Shown here piece by piece: positions 25,092 to 32,669 of a stretch of DNA of 36,842 bases (position 1 is the first letter of the stretch; each line of letters begins with the position of its first letter). The stretch is from positions 1 through 36,842 of the forward strand of contig CAYFFO010000021.1 of NCBI GenBank assembly GCA_964342485.1, read 5' to 3'. The DNA comes from CAYFFO01 sp964342485 (GTDB taxonomy: Bacteria > Chloroflexota > Dehalococcoidia > Lucifugimonadales > CAJWER01). A program made the translations under genes and the position numbers. The notes beneath the pieces were generated by a model. It was not told the origin of the DNA. It saw only the letters and a program-made list of their open reading frames with translations, and made no database searches.

Positions 25092-26297
25092 CTATGGTCC
25101 ATATTTGGCAAGTTTACCAGCATGAGCCATCGCTAGTGACATCAGGGACGATGCAGGGATATGCCCAGCACTACCGCTTGAACATTCTTGTTCATTGAAC
25201 CTTTTTGTTCCACCACGTGTGTATTTTGAATTAACGATAAAAGGAACTGTGTGCCAGCTATGGTTTCCATAAATTGATGGGGTAGAGTGATCACCAGCGA
25301 TTACAAGAACGTCAGGGTTTATTTCAAGAATATATGGAATATAAGAATCCAATTTTTCTAGAGCTTCAACTTTGCTTGCAAAATCACCATCTTCACCAGC
25401 TGCATCTGCAGGTTTGTAATGGAGGAAAAAGAAATCGTAGGAAGAATAGTGTTTATACAAAGCATCCATTTCTTGATCAAAGTCTTCTCCTCCGTCCAAA
25501 ATCTCCATACCTATCAATTTTGATAAGCCGCGGTACATAGGATAAGCGGCTATCGCTGCTGATCGAAATTTGAAGATTTCGTTGATTTGAGGCCAATGAG
25601 GTAGTTTGGAAAATCCCCTCATCAAAATCATATTTGCTGTGTTTTGATTCGACAAAGCCGTTTTTGTTTTCTCCAGAAATATATTTAAAGCGTTTGCCGT
25701 CGACTTGGAATTTTCGTCAATAGCGATCACCGGAGATGGATTTTGATTTGGAGGGACAGGATCGGTGTCCTTTAAGTTGCATTCTAATCCTTGTCCTGAA
25801 ATCACTGAAACAAATCTATAGTCTTTACCAGGATACACAGATATATCGAAGCCTGGAATCTCAATTTCATTTAGGATATTTACTAGCTCCCGACTCTCAT
25901 CTGATGCAATTCTGTTTGCTCTTCTATCAATCAGAGCCCCTGTTTTGGTATCAATGGTACAAAAATTACATCTTGCAGCGATATCGTTTGCTGAAAGGTC
26001 AATACCGATACCTAATGCTTCCAAAACACCACGTCCAACCAGGTATTTAGATGGGTCATAACCGAAAAGAGCCGTGTGGCCAGGTCCACTTCCTGGGGTG
26101 ATACCTGGTAATACAGGCGTTGTAAGACCGCAATCACTTTTTTGAGCTAATAAATCTAGATTAGGGATTACAGCAGTTTCCAGTTCTGATTTGCCCGTTG
26201 AAGGGTTTGGTAAACCTCCTAGTCCATCGACTACCAACATTATAATTTTTGACGAGGTCGATCTGCACAGTTCCGTTTTATTAAAAAATTCGATCAT
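25092..26297 (-). CDS. apgM: 2,3-bisphosphoglycerate-independent phosphoglycerate mutase, archaeal type
   Basis: This 401-residue member of the alkaline phosphatase superfamily converts 3-phosphoglycerate to 2-phosphoglycerate. Metal-binding Asp24 lies in VVDGLGGLP, the phospho-acceptor Ser70 in ITPGSGPGHTALFGYDP, and the second metal cluster is in VIAGDHSTPS and HSWHTVPF near residues 335-355. The chain is about 400 residues and lacks the large inserted domain of the bacterial GpmI (about 510 residues), so it is the archaeal-type ApgM seen also in some deep-branching bacteria. Its ATG overlaps the pgk stop by four bases (26294-26297), giving coupled translation of two consecutive glycolytic steps. 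Confidence 0.95.
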   Translation of the reverse strand: MIEFFNKTELCRSTSSKIIMLVVDGLGGLPNPSTGKSELETAVIPNLDLLAQKSDCGLTTPVLPGITPGSGPGHTALFGYDPSKYLVGRGVLEALGIGIDLSANDIAARCNFCTIDTKTGALIDRRANRIASDESRELVNILNEIEIPGFDISVYPGKDYRFVSVISGQGLECNLKDTDPVPPNQNPSPVIAIDENSKSTANALNIFLEKTKTALSNQNTANMILMRGFSKLPHWPQINEIFKFRSAAIAAYPMYRGLSKLIGMEILDGGEDFDQEMDALYKHYSSYDFFFLHYKPADAAGEDGDFASKVEALEKLDSYIPYILEINPDVLVIAGDHSTPSIYGNHSWHTVPFIVNSKYTRGGTKRFNEQECSSGSAGHIPASSLMSLAMAHAGKLAKYGP

Positions 26298-27484
26298 GTT
26301 TTCAAACCTGTTAATCCAGGAAGAATTTTTCCTTCGAGGAATTCCAAGGATGCCCCTCCACCAGTTGAAACATGCGACATTTTATCAGTAAGACCGAACG
26401 AGGCGATAGCTTCACCTGTTGAACCTCCTCCAATTACGGTTGTTATATTGGAAGACTGTGCTAATTTTTTAGCCAAAATCAATGTACCATTTGAAAATGA
26501 CTTCCATTCACTGACACCCATTGGGCCGTTCCAAATGATCGTTTTAGCTATCCCAGTCGCATTAGAATAAGATTTTGCTGTCTTTGGCCCAATGTCCATA
26601 ATCATCCAACCAGGAGGTATAGAATCTATATCTCCTACCATGGTCTTAGCATTTTGGTTAAAAGAGTCAGATACAACAAAATCTTCTGGTAATAGTATTT
26701 CGATTCCTAAAGATGAACTTGTTTGTTGTATTTCTAAAGCCAAATCAAGATGGTCATTTTCGAACAATGAGTCAGCAATATCCTTACCGTTGGCTTTAAG
26801 AAATGTATTTGCCATCCCTCCACCTATAATCAATTTATCTACCTTTGTTAGCAGATTTTTCATCACCTGAATTTTGTCTGAAACTTTCGCTCCGCCAAGT
26901 ATCGCTATCAACGGGCGTTCAGGTCTATCAAGTGCTTTTTCTAAAATGGTTACTTCCTTTTGTAGAAGATGGCCTGCAGATGAGGGGATATACTTCGTTA
27001 TTCCTTCAGTTGAAGCATGTGCCCGATGTGATGCACCGAAGGCATCATTTACATAACAATCAGCCAACTTCGCTAATTCAGCTGCGAAATATTGATCGTT
27101 ATTTTCTTCTCCAGGGTGAAATCTTATATTTTCCAACATCAATAAAGAAGGGCATTTCATTTCAGAAATCATTGAAGATATATCAGGGCCAAGAGAATGA
27201 GGTGCTAGTGGCACTGGTATTCCAAGTATCTCTGACAATTTAGTTGCTATAGGTTTAAGACTGAGTTTATCGTCAAAAGTTCCGCCTGGCCTTCCAAGGT
27301 GAGTACAAATCAAAACCTTACATTGTTTGTCAAGAAGATATTGTAAAGTGGGTAAGGAAGACCTGATCCTAGATTCATCAGAAATTTCTTTCGTACCTGG
27401 CGTAAAAGGAACGTTAAAGTCAACCCTTACTATGATTGTTTTGTTCCGGATATTCTGGTCTTGGATTTTGGCTATATCCGTCAT
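26294..27484 (-). CDS. pgk: phosphoglycerate kinase
   Basis: This 396-residue, full-length Pgk transfers the acyl phosphate of 1,3-bisphosphoglycerate to ADP. Clear landmarks are the N-terminal VRVDFNVPF, the substrate-binding HLGRPGG, GAKVSDKI after the hinge, IWNGPMGVSEW, and the C-terminal nucleotide-binding GGGSTGEA with STGGGASLEFLEG. It overlaps by four bases both the upstream prenyl-synthase-like gene (27481-27484) and the downstream apgM gene. The three are therefore one tightly coupled operon. The enzyme is cytoplasmic. Nothing is unusual in the protein itself. Confidence 0.98.
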   Translation of the reverse strand: MTDIAKIQDQNIRNKTIIVRVDFNVPFTPGTKEISDESRIRSSLPTLQYLLDKQCKVLICTHLGRPGGTFDDKLSLKPIATKLSEILGIPVPLAPHSLGPDISSMISEMKCPSLLMLENIRFHPGEENNDQYFAAELAKLADCYVNDAFGASHRAHASTEGITKYIPSSAGHLLQKEVTILEKALDRPERPLIAILGGAKVSDKIQVMKNLLTKVDKLIIGGGMANTFLKANGKDIADSLFENDHLDLALEIQQTSSSLGIEILLPEDFVVSDSFNQNAKTMVGDIDSIPPGWMIMDIGPKTAKSYSNATGIAKTIIWNGPMGVSEWKSFSNGTLILAKKLAQSSNITTVIGGGSTGEAIASFGLTDKMSHVSTGGGASLEFLEGKILPGLTGLKT

Positions 27485-28506
27485 TTTGAAGACACCAATT
27501 CTTTAATAAATGGTGCCAATATCCCTATTGTGTCTGATGGTAATATCTTTTTCGCTTTGTCAATACCTTTAGATACGTAGGATTCCGATAATTGTTCACA
27601 GTAGGTTTTTGATCCGACTTCTTCCAAAACTTCCTGTATATCTCCCAAGTCTTTTGGATCCAGGACTCTTTTAAAATAAATGTCTCCAAGTTTACGTTTC
27701 TGAGATATTTTTGCGTTTTCAAAGGCATGTACAACGGGAGCTAGTTTCTTTTTATTTAAAACTTCCGACATCGCGTGTTCATCTTGCTCTGATTGATACC
27801 ATATTGAATTAAGGTCCTGATTTATTTCCCGAGATACACCAATGTTTTTCCCGAGGGTATACATTGCTTCGATCAAACTTTTATCGGCTTGTAAAAATAG
27901 GGGTGCAAAGGCCATTGCACAACCGAACAGAGAACCAGTTTTTTTTTCGGCCATCTCTAGATAAGAAGCGATAGTTAAATCAATTCTTTCTTGGGATTCC
28001 AAATTTTGAAAAATACCTTCACAAAGTTCCAAACCGGTTTTATCTAACATCTGGAGAGCTGCTAATGTTGTTTCTGCAGAGGTATTTGATTTTTTCAGCC
28101 GGAGTAAAGCCAGACGTGCTAATGCGTGCAATCCGTCTCCCACATTTATAGCCTGAGCTGGCCCCCATACCCACCAAACAGTATCCCGATTGTTTCTCAT
28201 TGGTGTACCTGACTGCACATCGTCGTGTACTTCAGAAAATGTCTTTACTAATTCAATAGCTGTAGCTGCCGGTAGAGCTATTTTATGTTCACCTGCAATA
28301 GCCTCTGATGATATTAAAGTCGTTAAACCGTGATTTCTTTTAATATGAATTGCGGAATTGGGTTTTGTCGTTGTGTTCCAACCCAAGTGGTAAGCCATCA
28401 TTTCGTATAACTTAAAATCGCCCGATTTTATGATGGACTTTAACGAATCTTCTAATTCGTCAGAAAGTATTTCGTAATTGATTTGTCCGTCTTTAATTGC
28501 TCTCAT
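27481..28506 (-). CDS. polyprenyl synthetase-family protein with degenerate Asp-rich motifs
   Basis: This 341-residue all-helical protein aligns by eye with trans-isoprenyl diphosphate synthases: EVHDDVQSG at 92-100 replaces the first Asp-rich motif, TVWWVWGPAQAINVGDGLHALA follows, then CEGIFQNLE for the GQxxDL helix, EKKTGSLFG for the KT motif, and EINQDLNSIW at 227-236 for the second. In active enzymes the motifs are DDxxD and DDxxD. Here they read DDVQS (third Asp lost, RRG replaced by RNNR) and QDLNS (one Asp left). Magnesium-diphosphate binding may therefore be impaired or altered. It may be a non-catalytic subunit or a divergent terpenoid enzyme. It heads the operon with pgk and apgM. 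The ATG lies just where transcription should start from the promoter at 28514-28543. Confidence 0.82.
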   Translation of the reverse strand: MRAIKDGQINYEILSDELEDSLKSIIKSGDFKLYEMMAYHLGWNTTTKPNSAIHIKRNHGLTTLISSEAIAGEHKIALPAATAIELVKTFSEVHDDVQSGTPMRNNRDTVWWVWGPAQAINVGDGLHALARLALLRLKKSNTSAETTLAALQMLDKTGLELCEGIFQNLESQERIDLTIASYLEMAEKKTGSLFGCAMAFAPLFLQADKSLIEAMYTLGKNIGVSREINQDLNSIWYQSEQDEHAMSEVLNKKKLAPVVHAFENAKISQKRKLGDIYFKRVLDPKDLGDIQEVLEEVGSKTYCEQLSESYVSKGIDKAKKILPSDTIGILAPFIKELVSSK

Positions 28507-28513
28507 AGAAGTG

Positions 28514-28543
28514 AGTGTATCTATCTGATTAACTGGGTGTCAA
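28514..28543 (-). promoter_or_regulatory. sigma-70 promoter for the prenyl-synthase/pgk/apgM operon
   Basis: On the minus strand TTGACA (28543-28538) and TACACT (28519-28514) are 18 bases apart, a strong match. Only seven bases separate the -10 from the A of the start codon at 28506, so transcription should begin at or next to that A, predicting a leaderless mRNA. Confidence 0.65.
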
Positions 28544-28620
28544 TTACTATGATCCTAAATCAGTTTAATCCATAGTATGATAATAGAAATAATTGAATTA
28601 ATAACATTTGAACAATTTCG

Positions 28621-28977
28621 ATGATTACCTTTCTTCGTTTAACAATAATCTCAGTAGGAGTTTTGGTCTTTTTAATATCTTGTTCTGGATTTAGATTCAA
28701 CCAAAAAGATACTAAAGAATCTACAGTGACCGGATATATACACGACCTGGAAGTATCTTCATTGACTCAAATCAACAGACTGGAATTAAGAGACTTTTCA
28801 GGCAAAATCTGGATTTTCGACGGTTCAGAATTTTCTCATATATTGCCATCTCATTTAAGACAACATCTTATTTTAGCTACACCGATCGAAATCAGATTTC
28901 AGAATACAGGCGAAATAAACAAGATCATAGAAATTAGAGATCACATCGAAGGATTACCCTCATTACAGCATGAATAA
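28621..28977 (+). CDS. small lipoprotein of unknown function
   Basis: This 118-residue protein begins with a lipoprotein signal peptide: a hydrophobic stretch at residues 7-19, then LISC with the lipobox Cys at 21. The mature part of about 98 residues looks like a small beta-rich fold (VTGYIHDLEVSSLTQINRLELRDFSGKIWIFDG, then a short helix and HLILATPIEIRFQNTGEINKIIEIRDH). This pattern is reminiscent of OB-like or NusG-like small domains, but I cannot assign a family. No clear Shine-Dalgarno precedes the ATG. It diverges from the glycolytic operon, and its stop lies only four bases from the stop of the converging membrane protein gene. Confidence 0.75.
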   Translation: MITFLRLTIISVGVLVFLISCSGFRFNQKDTKESTVTGYIHDLEVSSLTQINRLELRDFSGKIWIFDGSEFSHILPSHLRQHLILATPIEIRFQNTGEINKIIEIRDHIEGLPSLQHE

Positions 28978-28981
28978 ATAT

Positions 28982-29551
28982 CTATTTCCTATATACGATT
29001 GAGTCGGTTCTTGATATGTTTCTAGATCGATTCCATAAGAACAGAATACCACCTATCAAAGATAAAAAAACTATAATCCAGAGTAAACTTCCGGCCTGAT
29101 TTGAAGGCAGAGGAGGTTCACCAAAAAGAACAGGTATTTCGAGATTAACAGTTTCGAAGCCAGTTTTCTTAATTTCTATCAAAAAGAGCCACTCTCCGGA
29201 TTCTATCACCGTTAAATTTGCGTGATAAATTTCCGGGGAATTAGGTTCATTAACAGCTTGGACCTGTATAGAATCTTCTTCATCGTGAGTTGCAGTTAAA
29301 ACAACTTTGAGACTGTCAACAGGTTCTAGATTGGGAATATCACGGATAGTGAACGTTATATGATTTCGACCAACAACAGGAACAGATGGTTGGATTGATA
29401 TTGAGATATCAAATTCGCCACGTTGTCCATTGAATATCTGTCTTATTTCAGGAGCAGATTCTTGGGCATGAGCTTGGATCGGATTTATTGTTAATACCAC
29501 GATGATCGAAATAAAGACTAACAATTTTGTAAAGATATTTTGTTTTTTCAT
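28982..29551 (-). CDS. secreted, C-terminally anchored Ig-like protein (YtkA/FixH-like)
   Basis: This 189-residue protein has a cleavable signal peptide (MKKQNIFTKLL..., cleavage likely after AHA at about residue 29), and an extracytoplasmic beta-sandwich of about 110 residues. A single membrane helix at about 154-174 (LLWIIVFLSLIGGILFLW) and a short basic cytoplasmic tail follow. The strand pattern PVVGRNHITFTIRD and ESGEWLFLIEIKKTGFE resembles YtkA/FixH-type and CopC-like Ig domains, which often assist copper handling, but no Met/His metal motif is present. The next minus-strand gene upstream encodes a thioredoxin-like lipoprotein that has a similar sandwich region, so the two may work together outside the membrane. 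Confidence 0.78.
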   Translation of the reverse strand: MKKQNIFTKLLVFISIIVVLTINPIQAHAQESAPEIRQIFNGQRGEFDISISIQPSVPVVGRNHITFTIRDIPNLEPVDSLKVVLTATHDEEDSIQVQAVNEPNSPEIYHANLTVIESGEWLFLIEIKKTGFETVNLEIPVLFGEPPLPSNQAGSLLWIIVFLSLIGGILFLWNRSRNISRTDSIVYRK

Positions 29552-29653
29552 AGCAAAAATATTTCCATATTTATGATGATTACAGATTATACCAACAATT
29601 ATGTTAATCGACGATGCAAATTCATGTATAAACTGTTTGATCCGAGTTACAGA

Positions 29654-30664
29654 TCATTCAATCAATTTTTTCAAAGCTGATACCAATTCGTCGGATGTTG
29701 TGAAACCTTCAAACTTTCTGGTTATGATTCCATCTTTATCTACAATAAATGTAAATGGTTCTGAAACCAATGACCATTCCTCCATTAACGGCGATATTTT
29801 AGCTTTAGAAAAATTCCCTTGCATTTCGGAAGGATTATCAAATACTTCTATATGGATAAAGTTTGCCGCATTTTTATAAATGTCCTTGATGTTACTTACT
29901 ATTTTAATTTGAGGTCCGCACGTCGCTGTTTGGCAGAAAGCCGGACTTGCAAATACAATTAAAGTTGGTTTTTCGGTATTTACGGCTTCTTGTATAGTAA
30001 GAGTGTAGAGATCCAAATCAGGTTCAGGTGAACTAGTAATTTCACTCAATTTAAATCCGTTGTTGACGGTCTTATTTATACTATTAGGAGCAATTTCACC
30101 TATAGCCGGAGCAGATGACCTCTTTTTAACTTCAAAGGATATTTGACCTACATAAATATCTCCTGAATCATCTGAATAATCTACAAGGAGTCCCCAATTT
30201 CCTTCTTTATCGAAGATGACATCTTCTAATAGATACACTCCTGACTTACCAGTAGGCCATCTAATGAATTGAGCGTTCCTTTGAGACTTAACTTCATACG
30301 GCTCATTTTCAATAAACATGAATGTAGCTCTAACTGATGGCAACCTTACAGGCTTTGATTCTTTATCAAGAATGCCAAAAGCGAACCGATTATTACCTAT
30401 GCCTAGGTCGATTGTTGCTAAACCAATTTTGATTTGATGTGACTGTTCTACAGAACTTGACAGTATTGGGACAGGAGTTGTTTTGACTGATTCAGATTCG
30501 AAACAAGCACCCAGTAAAACCAAACAGGTTCCTACAAATAATAAGTAAAGTGATTTTATCAATAACACCCAAATTGGAATTTTCACTGTATCCAATTTAA
30601 ACATCATTTTACAACAACGGATTCTTATTAAATTCAAAACAGGTTTATACAATATGTTGTTCAT
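29654..30664 (-). CDS. thioredoxin-like lipoprotein with N-terminal beta-sandwich
   Basis: This chain of 336 residues has a hydrophobic signal region and lipobox LLGAC with Cys54. Residues about 75-180 form a beta-sandwich (RFAFGILDKESKPVRLPSV, GNWGLLVDYSD) resembling that of the neighbouring anchored protein. Residues about 215-336 form a thioredoxin-like domain: LIVFASPAFCQTATCGPQ, with redox pair Cys244 and Cys249 (a CX4C, not the classical CXXC), and the cis-Pro region near EPFTFIVDKDGIITRKFEG. It probably acts as an extracytoplasmic thiol-disulfide protein. The start is uncertain: the ATG at 30664 gives a long N-region, and ATGs at 30607 and 30604 give more typical signal peptides. None has a good Shine-Dalgarno. 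Confidence 0.8.
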   Translation of the reverse strand: MNNILYKPVLNLIRIRCCKMMFKLDTVKIPIWVLLIKSLYLLFVGTCLVLLGACFESESVKTTPVPILSSSVEQSHQIKIGLATIDLGIGNNRFAFGILDKESKPVRLPSVRATFMFIENEPYEVKSQRNAQFIRWPTGKSGVYLLEDVIFDKEGNWGLLVDYSDDSGDIYVGQISFEVKKRSSAPAIGEIAPNSINKTVNNGFKLSEITSSPEPDLDLYTLTIQEAVNTEKPTLIVFASPAFCQTATCGPQIKIVSNIKDIYKNAANFIHIEVFDNPSEMQGNFSKAKISPLMEEWSLVSEPFTFIVDKDGIITRKFEGFTTSDELVSALKKLIE

Positions 30665-30702
30665 ATGTTGCCGTGAATCAGATCATGTGGTATCTTCACC
30701 TT

Positions 30703-30777
30703 GTCAGTGCCATGATGTCAAACATTTTTGCACTGGCTCCTCCTTGAGCTGGCCCCCGGTGGTCACACACCGGGGGC
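30703..30777. other. three consecutive hairpins, GC-rich structured intergenic element
   Basis: Between two minus-strand genes lie three adjacent stems. GTCAGTGC (30703-30710) pairs with GCACTGGC (30730-30737), with inner ATGT/ACAT. GCTC/GAGC (30736-30749) encloses loop CTCCTT. A perfect ten-pair stem has GCCCCCGGTG (30752-30761) and CACCGGGGGC (30768-30777). The last is far richer in GC than its surroundings. It may serve as the epimerase terminator, but neither strand has a T-run after it. It may be part of a small RNA or leader. Confidence 0.5.
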
Positions 30778-30787
30778 TATTGGAATC

Positions 30788-31765
30788 TTAAATTTCTCTA
30801 GCTAATTCCTGGTTATCTAAATACCACTTAACTGTGTTTTCGATACCTTGATCTATAGTTGTTTTGGGTTCCCATTGTAATAAATTACGAGCTTTAGAAA
30901 TGTCTGCCCAGGTTGCTTGGACATCAGCAGGATGACGTGTAGAAAAACTTATAGTGGCTCTTTTATCGATTTTCTCTTCCATGATCGGGATAATATCGAC
31001 AATCTTGATAGGTGCGTCTCCACCAAGATTAATGATTTCATAGTCCATAGGTTTAAGAGCTGCAATCGTACCTCTAGCTATATCATCTACATATGTAAAA
31101 TCTCTTTCTCCTCCATCGCCTTTAATTACCAAAGGCTGATTTTCAGCAATAGATTTTATGAATTTATAGATCACCATATCCGGCCTACCAGCTGGTCCAT
31201 ACACCGTGAAATATCGCAATACAGTAATATCAATATTTTCAAGGTAACTATATGTATATGAAATAGTTTCTGCAGCTTTTTTCGACGCTGCATAAGGAGA
31301 TAATGGTCTATTGGTTGAACTTTCTTCTTTAAATGGCTGATCTGTATCATTTCCATATAAACTTGATGTAGAGGCTAACACAAATTTAGGAACATTAAAC
31401 TTTTTACAAAGTTCTAACAGATTAATTGTACCTATGGTATTTGTATTGTAATAAGTCCAAGGGTCTTCAACACTCTGCAACACTCCTGCTCTCGCTCCCA
31501 GATTTATCACTCCACTAAATGAATTTGTATTCTTGGAATTATATATGGTGAACAATTCTGATATGCCTTGATAATCAGAAATATCGGACCGATGGAATTC
31601 GAAATTAGGCCAATTTTTCAACTGTTCAAGTCTCCATCCTTTAATCAATGGGTTGTAAGAATTGTTGAGGTTATCAACTCCTACAACCGATTCGCCAGAT
31701 TCGAGAAGAATTCTGCTAACAACTGACCCAATAAATCCTGCCGTACCGGTGACTAATATTGACAT
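30788..31765 (-). CDS. NAD-dependent nucleotide-sugar epimerase (UDP-glucuronate 4-epimerase-like)
   Basis: This 325-residue extended short-chain dehydrogenase has the N-terminal TGTAGFIGS NAD motif at 6-14, the catalytic Ser/Tyr/Lys set in STSSLYG and SPYAASKKAAE, and RYFTVYGPAGRPDM plus GERDFTYVDDIARG in the C-terminal half. GVDNLNNSYNPLIK and the GRPDM block are closest to UDP-glucuronate 4-epimerases of capsule and LPS clusters. I chose the ATG at 31765: AAAGGTGG lies seven bases upstream and the NAD motif then sits at the usual distance. An in-frame ATG at 31816 would add 17 unlikely residues. It diverges from a sugar transferase, consistent with surface polysaccharide synthesis. Confidence 0.9.
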   Translation of the reverse strand: MSILVTGTAGFIGSVVSRILLESGESVVGVDNLNNSYNPLIKGWRLEQLKNWPNFEFHRSDISDYQGISELFTIYNSKNTNSFSGVINLGARAGVLQSVEDPWTYYNTNTIGTINLLELCKKFNVPKFVLASTSSLYGNDTDQPFKEESSTNRPLSPYAASKKAAETISYTYSYLENIDITVLRYFTVYGPAGRPDMVIYKFIKSIAENQPLVIKGDGGERDFTYVDDIARGTIAALKPMDYEIINLGGDAPIKIVDIIPIMEEKIDKRATISFSTRHPADVQATWADISKARNLLQWEPKTTIDQGIENTVKWYLDNQELAREI

Positions 31766-31915
31766 TGTATTTCCACCTTTCTCAGTCGCAGTATTCCTTA
31801 TTGAGTCGATTTTCAATTAACTATATCGGTCACTCTAGAAAGTTATTCCTTTAGTTCGGAACACCTAGTTGGGAACACCGCAGGAAAAATATTTGAATCG
31901 ATTATTTCACTAATC

Positions 31916-31924
31916 ATTATATCA
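31916..31924 (-). promoter_or_regulatory. extended -10 promoter toward the epimerase
   Basis: On the minus strand TGATATAAT (TGn plus consensus TATAAT) lies inside the left arm of a 13-bp perfect inverted repeat. Transcription would start near 31909 and leave a leader of about 145 bases. No good -35 is present. Confidence 0.55.
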
Positions 31925-31977
31925 ACTACCTTCGAAGTTGGTCTTCAATCCGGTTTTGATGTTCACCGGTTTACAAT

Positions 31978-31986
31978 TGATATAAT
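31978..31986 (+). promoter_or_regulatory. extended -10 promoter toward the sugar transferase
   Basis: TGATATAAT at 31978-31986 is the mirror copy of the promoter at 31916-31924. Transcription would start near 31993, leaving a leader of about 65 bases before the ATG at 32058. TTGATG lies 19 bases upstream as a possible weak -35. Confidence 0.55.
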
Positions 31987-32057
31987 GATAAATGTACTGG
32001 TGATCAAAATATACGAATGTTCGGATAAATCGATCAAACTCCGAAAAACATCACAAG

Positions 32058-32669
32058 ATGAACAACAGTCCTTACAAAATCGTCAAAGCCAAATATAAAC
32101 GTCCTTTCGACATATCGATGTTGTTAATTGGTCATATTGTTTTATCTCCTATTTTGATACCAATCTGGATAACAGTTCCATTACTTATATGGATTTGCGA
32201 TAGAGGTCCGATTTTTTATAAGCAAGAACGACTGGGCAAACATGGTGATAAATTCAACATTTTCAAATTTAGGACGATGACGATTGGAGCTGAAATTTCA
32301 ACGGGAGCCATTTGGGCCACTGAAAATGATATACGGGTCACCTCAATCGGTAAGGTTTTACGACGTTGGCGTATCGATGAACTCCCTCAAACTATTAATA
32401 TACTTAAAGGAGATATGAGCCTGGTTGGACCGAGACCAGAAAGACCCGAATTGGCTGAAAGTTTCGAAACTGAAATTCCTGGATTCCATTCAAGATTAAC
32501 AGTAAGACCAGGTTTTGCTGGTCTGGCACAAGTCAGAGGTAGATACTCTACAAAACCAAGAAACAAGTTACGATATGACCAACTTTACATAAAAAGGATG
32601 ACCTTTTGTTTTGATATCAAACTTCTTGTTTGTTCTTTCTGGATTGTTGTTAAAGGATTTCAACATTAA
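32058..32669 (+). CDS. polyprenol-phosphate sugar transferase (WcaJ/ExoY/PglC type)
   Basis: This 203-residue bacterial sugar transferase has one N-terminal membrane segment (about 20-45). The catalytic domain carries PIFYKQERLGKHG, FNIFKFRTM, LRRWRIDELPQTINILKGDMSLVGPRPERPE and the C-terminal RPGFAGLAQVRGR. These are the conserved blocks of the family, including the DELPQ acidic motif and the VGPRP motif. It transfers a sugar phosphate from a UDP-sugar to undecaprenyl phosphate at the inner face of the membrane, the first step of capsule, O-antigen or exopolysaccharide units. The length matches the short, monotopic PglC-like subgroup. It diverges from the epimerase, which may supply or modify its UDP-sugar donor. 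Confidence 0.94.
   Translation: MNNSPYKIVKAKYKRPFDISMLLIGHIVLSPILIPIWITVPLLIWICDRGPIFYKQERLGKHGDKFNIFKFRTMTIGAEISTGAIWATENDIRVTSIGKVLRRWRIDELPQTINILKGDMSLVGPRPERPELAESFETEIPGFHSRLTVRPGFAGLAQVRGRYSTKPRNKLRYDQLYIKRMTFCFDIKLLVCSFWIVVKGFQH

Larger units (their letters stand above)
31913..31989. repeat. 13-bp perfect inverted repeat carrying mirror-image promoters
   Basis: ATCATTATATCAA (31913-31925) and TTGATATAATGAT (31977-31989) are exact reverse complements separated by 51 bases. The spacer has a CTTCGAAG palindrome and a CCGGT...ACCGG stem. Each arm contains an outward-facing extended -10 element. Confidence 0.7.

Noticed and set aside
30752..30777. GC-rich hairpin as a standard intrinsic terminator of the epimerase gene
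   Set aside because: The stem is strong, but neither strand has a T-run directly after it, so I listed it only as part of a structured element.
31766..31816. 17-residue N-terminal extension of the epimerase
   Set aside because: AAAGGTGG is placed for the ATG at 31765, and the extension pushes the NAD motif away from the N-terminus.
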